A stretch of 64,000 bases of DNA from Hortaea werneckii (lineage: Eukaryota; Ascomycota; Dothideomycetes; Mycosphaerellales; Teratosphaeriaceae). Location: the NCBI GenBank assembly GCA_037044905.1, contig JBAOKB010000174.1:406836-470835 (forward strand). The letters are read 5' to 3'. Of this stretch, positions 54,942 to 64,000 are shown one piece after another. Position numbers and translations under genes: made by a program. The first letter of the stretch is position 1. Each line of letters opens with the position of its first letter. The notes below the pieces were generated by a model. The model was not told where the DNA came from. It made no database searches and saw only the letters and a program-made list of their open reading frames with translations.

Positions 54942-55676
54942 TTCGAATGCCAGTAGGTAAGTGGAATTTCCGATTTGGTATTTTCTATCTTGATCCTTGC
55001 TCTTCTGGGGGACTTTTCGCTAAGTTCTTTGAAACGATGGGTCGCGAGTTTCTCTATTTACTGCTGTGGTTTTTCTTTCACTGTTGAGCACTACGGTACG
55101 GAAAAGAATACCAGTGTTTGCTCAGACAGGTTCCGAGTCACTAAGAGCTAATGGACAAGACACCGCGTGGCCTCCGAAACAACCTCCAATGTGGCGCCTA
55201 TGAGCTAGAGACCTTCAATTTTTGAGACGCTGCTAGAATATTTAGGTGTACAAGAAGGATCGCCACACATTCAACACCCGCACGCCGATCTCGTCATAGA
55301 ATATGCTGTGTACTGCTACACTGGCTGCCTTGCTAACCGAGTCGACGTCACATTCTGCAGTACATTGCAATCGCTCAAGAGTATACAGCATATCAACTTA
55401 TCGCATGCTCACCAATCACCTCGGCAGACAGCTAGAGTGAATATGATCATCCGACTACACATAATCATCGGGAAAATTAAAGATAATTCCAAAATCAGAA
55501 CAAGTATGGTTCCCTGACAAAACATGCAACTCCAACCTCGACAATTAAACCCCAACCCTATTCCCTCTTCCCTCATCCAGACCTCACAAATTTACCCACT
55601 TTCTCCCTCTCCGCTTCCTTCCCCTCCAACCATTTTCCCCGCGCCCCCAAAAACCCATCCTCCCCTCTCCAACGCC
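54942..55676. other. Intergenic, partly AT-rich
   Basis: The promoter of the Pro-rich protein is at left; 55230-55510 is AT-rich; and 55530-55676 is very C-rich. No gene was found. Confidence 0.45.
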
Positions 55677-55973
55677 TCATCGCCACCTCCTCAAAGTCCC
55701 CCGAATCGTAGTCGTAGGCACACCCCCTCTCACCTCCACCCTTCGACGCCACTCATACTCATACCAACCCTCTGCTCCCCTACCGCCCGCACCAGCTCCT
55801 GCTCGTCGCGGCGTCATACCACCACCACCTCTCCTATCATCATCACCACCACCACCCCTGCTCCTCCTATTCTTCAGGATCGGCTTCGGAGTGTCCCTGC
55901 TCATCGGTCTTCTCCGTTCGGAGGGGAGGTCGAAACGGACGGTTTTCTTTGGAGGAGGTTGTTGTTTGGGCAT
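55677..55973 (-). CDS. Small Arg/Gly-rich protein with K-x-V-R-F motif
   Basis: From ATG 55973 the frame codes 98 residues: M-P-K-Q-Q-P-P-P-K-K-T-V-R-F-D-L-P-S-E, then K-P-I-L-K-N-R-R-S-R, a Gly/Asp/Arg stretch, and a C-terminal W-Y-E-Y-E-W-R-R-R-V-E-V-R with R-G-T-L-R-R-W-R. The frame is open upstream to 56669, but that part looks non-coding, so the short start is used. Its first 20 residues resemble those of the neighbour at 54372-54941 and suggest a duplicated gene pair. No domain is recognised. Confidence 0.5.
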   Translation of the reverse strand: MPKQQPPPKKTVRFDLPSERRRPMSRDTPKPILKNRRSRGGGGDDDRRGGGGMTPRRAGAGAGGRGAEGWYEYEWRRRVEVRGGVPTTTIRGTLRRWR

Positions 55974-56822
55974 TGTAGACGAAGCGGCCCCAAGATATGG
56001 GGGGTTTTCCCCCTTGATAGGTAGAACGGGGAAATCTTGCCTGAAAGCGGATACTGCTCGTCGTGTCCCCGTCGTACAGGAAAAGCAGGGCCAGGTGGTA
56101 GCTAGCTCCGCTGTGCTGGGGGGGTGTGGTTTCGTGGAACCGTGTAGTTCTGGCTGCTTCGGATATGAGTAAATGTTTTGATCTTTTTCTTTCTTTTTTT
56201 TTTTGGTTTTTCCTTCCACGGGGTGCCTTGCTTTTCGAGTTGTACTGTACCTGATATGCTCGTATGATATCAAGGACTCGGGAAAATTGGGTGGGACAGA
56301 GATCCAGCGAGGCTTGATGTCTGGAAAGTTAGGGGAAGGGAGGAAGGAAAATGGAAAATGGAAAAAGAGAAGAAGAATTAAAAAGGGAGAGGGGAAAGAG
56401 AGAGATTCACTACCTCTCCTCGCAGCCTTGAGACAAATAAGACCCTCAGTTACTGTATTCCCCCTCTCCTCGGCTTCCTTAACCGAAATCTTCGCACGCC
56501 AACAGTCACCGAAACTCGCGAACGGAGAAGAAAGCTCACCAGTGAACAGAGGCGAAGGAGAAGGGCCACCGCGCGGTAGGAGGGAGGGCAGGCGACTTGT
56601 TCGTTTGTATACGTGACTTTCTTTCCCTGTTTCTACCAAAAAAAGTCTAGCCAGTTCTACCCTTTTCATCGCTCATTTCAATCACATTTGCATAGACATT
56701 TCAGTCGGAGGTCATATATTCCAATGGGTCGTTAAATTTCACTTGTGCTTTTTCTTTTTTTCCCTTCTATTCCCCTTTGTCTTTTTACTGTCAAGGATTC
56801 CAAGGCGAAACCTTGGCGGGCT
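55974..56822. other. Intergenic, no gene seen
   Basis: Frames that cross it (for example minus-strand 55974-56669) have the look of non-coding GC-rich DNA. The region holds the promoter of the 55677-55973 gene and the 3' region of the alpha-glucosidase gene. Confidence 0.45.
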
Positions 56823-56914
56823 TTACGGCTTGGCAGTGCCTACATTAGATTCATCGTTAGCTGACGTTCATAAAAGAAGGCATCGAAACATCCACCAAAG
56901 GATATCTCCGAGTG

Positions 56915-56960
<46 letters not shown>

Positions 56961-58758
56961 AAGAGAGAGAGAGAGAGAAAAACATACCAAGCAACCCCTC
57001 CCAAGGCCTCAGCGTCACCGTCCCCTCGCTCGGCTTCTCGGGCGCCGACGCCGTATAATTCCCCGCAACCCACTTCTCCACGGCCGCCTGGGAGGGCACC
57101 TTCCACTGGACCTCCTTCCCGGAAAAGTTCAGCACGGTGACAAACGCCCGACTGGCCGTCTTGCGCTTGTACGCGAAGACCTCGTACGTCGAGTCGTCCA
57201 GGAGCTCGTAGTCGCCGTACACGAAGACGTCCTTGTTGTCCTTGCGGTTCTGCAGGCCGCGTTTCCAGAACTGTAGGACGGATAGTTGGTCCTGGCCTTG
57301 GAAGTTGCGCTGCGCTTCCGCGTTCACCGTCTTGTAGTCCTTGTTGACGATCATCCAGGGCTCGACGCCCTCGGGGCAGAAGCCGGCGTTGGGGCCGGCG
57401 GACCACTGGACGGGGGTCCGCGAGTGGTCGCGTGCTTTGCGCTGCAGGCAGTCCTTCGCCTGGTTCGCTTTCTCTGGGTCGTTGGGGTACATGGAGGTGA
57501 TTTTCTTGTAGTAGTTGAAGGATTCCACGTCCTTGTACTCTTCGATGGGGATCTCGGGCACGATGTTCTTCATGCCGATCTCTTCGCCCTGGTAGACGTA
57601 GATGGTCCCGGAGAGGGTCGTTTGCATGAGACAGAGCAGCTTGGCGCCAAGCTCTCGGTACTGGTCGCTGTCGTCCGTGTAGCGGGAGACAGAACGCGGG
57701 TTGTCGTGGTTCTCGATGAACATGCTGTTCCACCCGTCGTGTTCGATCATCAGGCGCTGGTATTTCGTCTCAATGTCCCGGATGTCAGTTGTCGGCCAGT
57801 CGCGTAGCGTCAACCTGAAAGATCCTGGGAGATTGTCGATGTCTACCATGTCGAAAATGAAGATCATCCGAAGTTCTTTCCGCTCGGCCCCAACAACCTT
57901 GATGATCTCTTTGGGGTCCTTGACGAATGGCATCTCGCCAACAGTCACTGTGTCGTACTTGCTGAGGACCTTGTCGTTGAGTTCACGGATGTATTCGTTC
58001 ATGTGCGGGCCATTGCAGTACATGCTGTAGCCTGGCTGGTAGGGCGCGCCTGGGTTGGTAATGGGTGCGTCAGGGTACCCATCCGGCTTAGAGATGTGGT
58101 TAATGACGTCCATACGGAAGCCACAGGCGCCACGGTCGAGCCAGAATTTCATCACGTCGTGGACAGCAGCACGGAGGTCCGGGTTGCGCCAGTTCAGATC
58201 GGGCTGCTCTGGTGTGAAGAGCGCAAGGTAGTACTCCTGTGTCTTCTCATCCCATGTCCAGGCGCTGTTGGCTTCACCCAGGATCATAGACCAGTTGTTC
58301 GGCGGCTTGCGATTGCCTTGCTCGTCATACTTGGCAGGCTGCCAGATGTACCAGTCACGCTTCGGGTTGTCCTTGCTGCTCCGGGACTCCTGGAACCACG
58401 GGTTTTGGTCAGAGGAGTGGTTGACGACCAGGTCCATCATGAGCTTCATGTCACGCTTCTTGAGCTCGCGGATCAGCTCATCCACGTCCTCGAGAGTGCC
58501 ATATTTGGGATCAATGTCATAATAGTCAGAGATGTCGTAGCCCATGTCAACCTGAGGCGACTTGAAGATGGGGGAGCTCCAGATGATGTCTACACCGAGA
58601 TGCTTCAGGTAGTCCAATTGACTCGTAATACCTTTGATATCACCCCATCCTGGAGCATTGCCCGAGCCAGTGGACTTGAAGCTGGAAGGGTAGACTTGGT
58701 AGATGACAGACTCCTTCCACCACGCGGGCTCAGCAAAGTGCTTCGCCATGGGAGCCAT
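56823..58758 (-). CDS. GH13 alpha-glucosidase (maltase)
   Basis: Exon 1 (56988-58758) and a 17-nt last exon (56823-56839) are joined over a 148-nt intron and code 595 residues. The start is ATG 58758 (M-A-P-M-A-K-H-F); no ATG is in frame upstream. The GH13 TIM barrel has W-W-K-E-S-V-I-Y-Q-V-Y-P-S-S-F, D-L-V-V-N-H-S-S, G-F-R-M-D-V with the nucleophile Asp217, V-G-E-M-P with the acid Glu275, and E-N-H-D-N-P-R-S with Asp352. That set marks alpha-1,4-glucosidases of the maltase/isomaltase branch, mostly intracellular in fungi. No signal peptide is seen. The last exon ends L-L-G-T-A-K-P; it is inferred from splice signals only. Confidence 0.88.
56917..56979. repeat. (GA)n microsatellite in the last intron of the GH13 gene
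   Basis: A ga/ag dinucleotide tract interrupted twice lies 1-8 bases from the donor site of the last intron (on the gene strand a ct/tc tract right after GTATGTTTTT). Frames reading through it give long Ser-Leu repeats. Confidence 0.85.
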
Positions 58759-59599
58759 TGTAAGAGGTGATTTCAATACTTGGGTTGGGAAAAGATGATG
58801 AAAAGAAACAAGAAGTATACTTGCCTGGGGAGCAGTAGGAAGGATAGTCGTCTGCTGCCAGCCTAATTATTAACTTGGAGTTCCTGCGAGAGTTCCTGCG
58901 AAGGACAACTGTAAAGCTCCATTCAATCACGTCAGGTCCCGAGAAAGCGTCCGCGAGTAGCTCGCCAAATGTGGAGCATGCTGGATGGGAGACCCTGCCC
59001 GGCGTCTGTATATGTTCTGCGATATGCGCAACATATTGGCTGCGTGGCGCTCTCTGGGGCGGTAGTGATGAGGGTCAGTTGCTATTTGACGTGACCCTGG
59101 AGGTCTCGTTCGTGTTGTAGTGGACGGCGGTCTGGACCAAGGGTGAGATCTCCATACCTGCGGAGGTACATCAGCGGCATACGAAGTAATGATTCGGCTA
59201 AGGAGCGTGCGCCGAGCCGGTTGCCCTGCGTTTCAGCATGCCAAGACTGTTGACGCAGCTCCCGTCGATGGTCGGGATCTGATGGTCTCAACTCTGGTGG
59301 TCTGGTGGTTGGGCTGACATGTGATATGTGGGAATCTTCTTGATGATGCAGCAGTATCGTGACTCTCTAATACCATACACGAATGATTGGACGATATAAC
59401 GAAATATTTAACGCATCATATCCCCATTGGCTCGACTGGTGGAGTAGGCGAGAGTCGGCTTAAGACTGGAGAAGCGAACGGCGGCGGGATAGTAGACGAT
59501 AAACGGCGTCACGTCAGACCGCAACGAATGAGGAAGAACGAGGCGGATCTCACCACACAACCAATCTGACTAGCGACCTTGCACAACCATCTCTCCAAC
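58759..59599. other. Intergenic, divergent promoter region
   Basis: The upstream regions of the GH13 gene (minus) and the GPI protein gene (plus) lie here. No gene was found, and no transcription-factor site can be assigned from sequence alone. Confidence 0.4.
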
Positions 59600-60338
59600 A
59601 TGAGACCGACTGCCATAGTAGCAGCCGCCGTGCTCGCCACCTCGACCCATGCCTTGCGCCTCCCGACCATCGACCTCCAGCCCTTCCTCTCCGCCCTCCC
59701 CATCTCAATACACGACTACATCCCTTCCACCCTCTCCAATCAGACCGCGCAACATGAACTGCTCAGGCGACAAAGCGACAACTGCCCCAACGACTTCAGA
59801 AACTGCGCCAATCTAGGCGCACCGGGAGTGTGCTGCGCATCCAATGCCGTCTGCTCTGCCGACTTCGCCGGGAACGTCGCCTGCTGCCCGAGTGGTGCCG
59901 CATGCTCAGGCAGAATATCAAGCATCGTGACAGAAGGGACAGTGAACAGTAATGGAGTGTTAGTAGGAGCAGGTGGAGCCGCAACCGCGACGACCGGAAC
60001 CGACGACTCAGACGGATTGACGGCGTCGACGGCGACTATGACGACCGAGTTCCAAAATCCGACCAGCACGACAGCAGGTGGTTTGGTGGCGGCAAGCACA
60101 GACGACAGCAATACGGCCGTCACAGATGATGGTAGCCAAGGGTCCACCACCAACTTTGTAGCCAACGGTGGGAGTACCGTTGCAACACCCGCTCTTGGAG
60201 TACGAAGAGCAGACATTGTAAGTCCGCCACGACTAAGACATTTAGAAGACCTTGCGAGACACAAAACGTGCTGACACCATATGCTAGCCACTTCCTGCCC
60301 GCGTCCTTATCCAAGCTTTACAGTATCTCCCTGTTTAA
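59600..60338 (+). CDS. GPI-anchored Cys-rich surface protein
   Basis: Exons 59600-60217 and 60288-60338 are joined over a 70-nt intron (GTAAGT, branch GCTGACAC, TAG, phase 0) and code 222 residues. A signal peptide (M-R-P-T-A-I-V-A-A-A-V-L-A-T-S-T-H-A) is followed by a mature part with a Cys-rich core: C-P-N-D-F-R-N-C, then G-V-C-C-A-S-N-A-V-C and A-C-C-P-S-G-A-A-C. Next comes a Thr/Ser/Gly/Asp-rich region. The C-terminus (G-V-R-R-A-D-I-P-L-P-A-R-V-L-I-Q-A-L-Q-Y-L-P-V) looks like a GPI signal. The paired C-C and x-C-P-S-G-x-x-C arrangement is a common fungal surface-protein pattern of unknown function. Confidence 0.75.
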
Positions 60339-60523
60339 GCAAAAACCAATCCAATACCACATATCTCGTAACGAACCAAAGGCAAGAATGAAGAAGAAAC
60401 CCCACACAAATTGTACAGCGAAATCATGGCGCCACTGTAGATAGCTAATATACCACCCTTCACGGCCCTCCAAGAACCCAACCCTCTCACTCCCTTCTCC
60501 TGGAACCATTCAATGCAACTATC

Positions 60524-61645
60524 CTACGAATGCCCCTGAATATCACGCGTAACATACGGCTCCTCGAGATACTTCTCCTCCTCCACACTCAACACCTTCC
60601 CCCTCGCCTCCAGCGCCTCCTCCATCCTTTCCACGCTCGAGAACCCAATAATCGGACTGGAAACCCTCCGATTAATCCACGCCAACGCCACATGGCTCAT
60701 CTTCCACCCTTTCCGCTCCGCCACCTCCTGCACCCTCCTGACGACCTCGCGATCACTCTCGCTCTGCCCCGTCCCGCCACTACTCCCCACCTCCCCCGCA
60801 CTCCGCACCGTCTTCCCAAACTCCCCCGGCGGCCGCGCCAGGTGTCCGCGACACAGCGGCGCCCAGGGGATCAACCCCACCCCCGTCTCGTTACAGTACC
60901 GGTTCATCTCCCGCTCCTCCTCGCGGTACAGCAGGTTATAATGGTTCTGCATCGACACAAACTGCGTCCACCCCCGCCGCTCCGCGCACTGCTGCAGCAT
61001 CGCGAACTGGTACGTCCACATGGACGAGGCGCCGAGATAGCGGACTTTGCCGCTCTTGACCAGGTCGTGCAGCGCTTCCATCGTCTCCTCCAGCGGCGTA
61101 TGGGGATCGAAGCGGTGGATCTGCAAGAGGTCCAGGTACGGCGTGTCGAGCCGGGCGAGCGAGGCGTGCACGGCTTCGAAGATGGCCGTCCGTGAGAGTC
61201 CGCCGCGGTTCACGTACTCTTTGCTCGCGGCGATCCCTTGTCCGTAGAGGATCCCCCGCGTGCTGGCTTCCTCGCCCACGTACCCGAAGCATTTGGAGAG
61301 GATGACGAGTTTGTGTCGCGGCAGGGCGTAATGCTTGATCGCTTTGCCGATGATTTCCTCGCTGATGCCGTTGGAGTAGACGTTGGCCGTGTCCCAGGTG
61401 TTGAGGCCGCGGTCGTAGGCGGCTTTGAGGAGCGGGAGCGCTTCGTCTTCTTCGATTACCCAGGGTTGCCAGGCTTTGGAGCCGAAACTCATCGCGCCTA
61501 GGATGGGGACGGAAACGCGGAGGCCGGAGCGTCCGAGGCGTTTGTACTCGGCTTTGGTCTCGTTGATGGATTTGATGACTGGGTCGGCGTTGTTGGTGAG
61601 GTCGAGACCGTCGAAGGGTCTCGTGTTGGTTGTTGCTGAGGCCAT
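60524..61645 (-). CDS. Aldo/keto reductase
   Basis: An intronless frame codes 373 residues. The catalytic tetrad is present: Asp85 and Tyr90 in W-D-T-A-N-V-Y-S-N-G, Lys118 in I-L-S-K-C and His177 in L-L-Q-I-H-R-F-D. The NADPH-binding part has I-P-W-A-P-L-C-R-G and the C-terminal S-S-P-I-I-G-F-S-S-V-E-R-M. It belongs to the fungal branch of AKRs used in sugar, alcohol or polyketide reduction (for example versiconal-reductase-like), but the substrate cannot be told. The first ~35 residues (N-A-D-P-V-I-K-S-I-N-E-T-K) form an N-terminal extension before Y-K-R-L-G-R-S-G-L. Confidence 0.93.
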   Translation of the reverse strand: MASATTNTRPFDGLDLTNNADPVIKSINETKAEYKRLGRSGLRVSVPILGAMSFGSKAWQPWVIEEDEALPLLKAAYDRGLNTWDTANVYSNGISEEIIGKAIKHYALPRHKLVILSKCFGYVGEEASTRGILYGQGIAASKEYVNRGGLSRTAIFEAVHASLARLDTPYLDLLQIHRFDPHTPLEETMEALHDLVKSGKVRYLGASSMWTYQFAMLQQCAERRGWTQFVSMQNHYNLLYREEEREMNRYCNETGVGLIPWAPLCRGHLARPPGEFGKTVRSAGEVGSSGGTGQSESDREVVRRVQEVAERKGWKMSHVALAWINRRVSSPIIGFSSVERMEEALEARGKVLSVEEEKYLEEPYVTRDIQGHS

Positions 61646-62607
61646 ATTGAGAGAGAGATATATTTATCAACCTAGCGCCTATTCTGAAAGGGAGCTGCGA
61701 AAGAGAAATCCAATTCAAGGTTGAGGAAAGCGTCAAAGATATTACTTTTGTGAATTCCACTACAAGCAATCATTCATCATCATCATGACCGCGCGATACA
61801 TATCACTTCCCGTCTTTGGACACGCTCGACGTACTGGGCCCGGCAATGAGGGGAACATGCCTTATCCCCGGCTATATTCACCACCGGCTAAAATACAACA
61901 TGGCCCCCAAAGGAACTGTAACCGGTTCCAAATTAGACTTGTGAGGAGCTTTGAGAAAGGTAAAGAGTGCGCTGAAACAAAGAAAAGAAGGTGATGTAGG
62001 TAAGAATTGGAGACAACCTCGACGCATCTCACCGCCCCACTTTCAGACCGTCATCTGAACTTTCACATCAATTGAAGATCGACTTCATTCCCTTCTTTAC
62101 CCCGCCAGCCATAGAACAATGTCCCAATGCAACGCGGTCCTAGCCCAACACCGCCTCACATACCTCCGAACTCTCCTTCCAGCCTAGTACCGCACGTCAG
62201 AGCATCTTATCATCTGATACGCCTCGCCGTTCCATTACCTTGATGTGCCTGTGACCCTATCTACTGAAGTGAACTCTTTTATTGCCGGGACGAGCTCATC
62301 CTTGTCGAGGGCTACGGTCTACTCGTGGATATCAGAGACGGGAAAGAAGTGAAAGCAGCAGACAATGAATCAAGAAGGCAATAGAATCCCATTCCACGCG
62401 TCAGCTATAGGAGAGAGATAAAGTAAGAAGCAGAAAGTAACACGCTTGCTATCCCATCCCATCCACGGTCCAAAAGCAATCACCTCCGGCATCACCGTCC
62501 GAAACCCCGTCTCACAACCCCGCCAAAGAAGCCCCCCTCTTCCCTATCCCCTTCCTCTCCACAAACGCCTGCGCAAGCAAGCACGCCCACTTCCACCGAC
62601 GAGATCT
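61646..62607. other. Intergenic, no gene seen
   Basis: Short frames only. The upstream region of the aldo/keto reductase gene (minus) is at left; the 3' region of the NUP84-type gene is at right. Confidence 0.45.
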
Positions 62608-64000
62608 CTAATCCGCATCAGCGTCAGCAGCCGCCCGCCCAACATCATCAGGCCCATCGCCATTCGTCACCCCCGCGCCTCCAATCTCCCACAGACTCAG
62701 ATCCTTGCCCTCGCGCCCCTTGGGCCGGAACTTCTTCCCATTCACCCCCTTCATAACCAACATCATCTTCCCCGCCTGCGCGAACCCGTCGACTAGCTCT
62801 CGCATCCTGCCGCTCTGCACGAACAGCTCCGTCAGACCCGTATCTTCGTCCGCGATCGTCGTGCTCAGATCCATGAGCTCGATGTACGCATCACGACTGA
62901 TCATAGGTCCGGCGGAGTACAGCGCGCACTGGTACGCGAGGAGGATCTCGGGGATGTAGCACATGCGGATCCATTTCAGGTCCACGGCTTCGGACTCCTC
63001 GGCCGCTTCTCGCAGGAAGCCTGGCTGGAGCAAAGGCGCGACGGCTTCGTCCAGATCTGCTTTGGCGATCTTCAATTCCGTTGGGGCCGTGGATGCTGCG
63101 CGCGGCGTACTGGAGTATGCTCGTTCGACCGAGACCCAGTCGGCTAGGGCGAGGATGGCAAGGACGAGCTGCTCGAGCTCGTAGTAGGTCCGGGACTGGC
63201 GACGGAGCACATCCAGCTGCACTGCTTCCTGGGTGCCGGGAGGGGGCTGGATAGGTGAGTTTTTATCCATAATGTTGACGACTTTCCCGAGTACTTCGAC
63301 CGTCTTGTGTTCGGATATTGACTGGAATGGGAAGGTGCGGGCAAGGAGCATGGCGCCGCTCACATGTCCGGAAACTAATCACGAAGGTCAGTATTAGACA
63401 CGACTGGATCGTCATATCACGAAACTCACCAAGAGCCATCCGCATCCCCAGACCCAGGGTACTAAACGTGACTTTCCACTCGCCAGGCAACAGCCTAAAC
63501 CACTCCAAACCTCTGCACAGCAGAATGTCGCCTTCGTCCATCTCGGCAGGCATGAAGTCCTCCCTTATCCTCCTGCCCGGGAAAAGTCTCGTCTGCTCTC
63601 CCGCATAGTCTTCCAACGTCTCAAGCGGACGACTCGGGACCTCCTCCCTTCGCAACGTGAAGTATTTCTGCAAGATCAGCCTAACTTGTTCGTCGAAGAT
63701 GGCTACGACATCCAGGCCATAGTCATCGGACATGAGCTTCAGCATCTCTTTCTGCTGGCTAGCGCCCGACACGTCTTGGAGCAGGTTCCCTAGAACAGCA
63801 ACGTACTTGTCGTGTCGCATACGAGAAGCATACATGGCGGCATAGTCCCGTCGTCCTTGCGCTCGAAGTGCCTGCAGGTATGATACCAGGACGTTCTCCT
63901 CGGCACCCACCGTCTCGGCTTGTGGCTCCATAGGATCAATCGCGCGCGTCACCACGTAGATGTGTGCCGCAATTCTCAGTGCGGCAGGATCAAGCACGAC
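62608..64000 (-). CDS. NUP84: Nuclear pore protein NUP84/NUP107, C-terminal part
   Basis: The gene enters from beyond the right edge. Exons 63430-64000+ and 62608-63374 are joined over a 55-nt intron (donor GTGAGT, acceptor TAG, phase 1), so M-A-L is followed by V-S-G-H-V-S-G-A-M-L-L-A-R. The visible protein has L-Q-A-L-R-A-Q-G-R-R-D-Y-A-A-M-Y-A-S-R, D-E-G-D-I-L-L-C-R-G-L-E-W-F and S-R-T-Y-Y-E-L-E-Q-L-V-L-A-I-L-A-L-A-D-W. This helical pattern belongs to Nup107/Nup84, a stem subunit of the Y-shaped (Nup84) complex of the nuclear pore. About 440 C-terminal residues are within the window; the N-terminal part is missing. Confidence 0.83.

Noticed and set aside
55974..56669. N-terminal extension of the 55677-55973 protein to 330 residues
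   Set aside because: The extra part includes poly-Lys and poly-Phe stretches from homopolymers and has no coding character.
1..64000. CRISPR arrays, prophage, transposase or secondary-metabolite cluster
   Set aside because: No spaced direct repeats, integrase, transposase, or polyketide/peptide synthase sequence was seen; CRISPR is not expected in a fungal nuclear genome.

Overview
The window is nuclear DNA from a filamentous ascomycete (Pezizomycotina). The protein families (a fungal DUF3824 protein, a secreted I78-type inhibitor family, GPI-anchored Ser-rich and Cys-rich surface proteins, SCAP, CorA-like proteins) fit best with a Dothideomycete, possibly of the Capnodiales type; this is an impression from family resemblance, not a tree. 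Genes are split by short GT-AG introns, mostly 50-97 nt, with branch-point motifs like GCTAAC or GCTGAC. One intron is of the GC-AG type. There is no sign of operons, CRISPR, phage or transposase genes.

Left part (1-26 kb): a DUF6919-like protein, an APQ12-like nuclear-envelope protein, a single-pass cell-surface protein, a roughly 1.2-kb tandem duplication carrying the 3' remnant of a two-TM protein gene, a broken CorA-like transporter gene, ribosomal protein L10a (RPL1), CCR4-NOT subunit CAF40, two surface-protein genes in tail-to-tail orientation, SCAP (sterol sensing) divergent from V-ATPase subunit H, an AT-hook protein and a GH43 arabinanase. CAF40, SCAP, GH43 and the CorA-like gene all need one to three single-base shifts to be read through. 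I found no such break in the genes from 26 to 64 kb, so the left part either has more sequence errors or has decayed.

Middle part (26-45 kb): VPS25 (ESCRT-II) divergent from a NIT2-type amidase with a GC-AG intron, a patatin-fold TAG-lipase relative lacking both catalytic residues, a small basic protein, a long-chain base kinase (LCB4 type), a membrane-anchored protein of unknown function, an initiator tRNA-Met gene, an I78 peptidase-inhibitor-like gene, a block of simple repeats and a DUF3824 protein.

Right part (45-64 kb): kynurenine formamidase, a homopolymer-rich spacer, a 1216-residue surface protein, an LYR-like protein, four small proteins of unknown function (two of them neighbours sharing a K-x-V-R-F motif near the N-terminus), a GH13 alpha-glucosidase with a dinucleotide repeat in its last intron, a GPI-anchored Cys-rich protein, an aldo/keto reductase and the C-terminal part of NUP84/NUP107, which runs off the right edge.

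The genes do not form a metabolic cluster. Most are housekeeping (translation, mRNA decay, trafficking, vacuolar acidification, sphingolipid and sterol control, nuclear pore), interspersed with secreted or surface proteins typical of fungi. No complete undescribed system is evident. The items most worth a second look are the patatin pseudo-enzyme with its stop-free intron, the localized frame breaks, the GC-AG intron, the truncated tandem duplication and the small K-x-V-x-F proteins.
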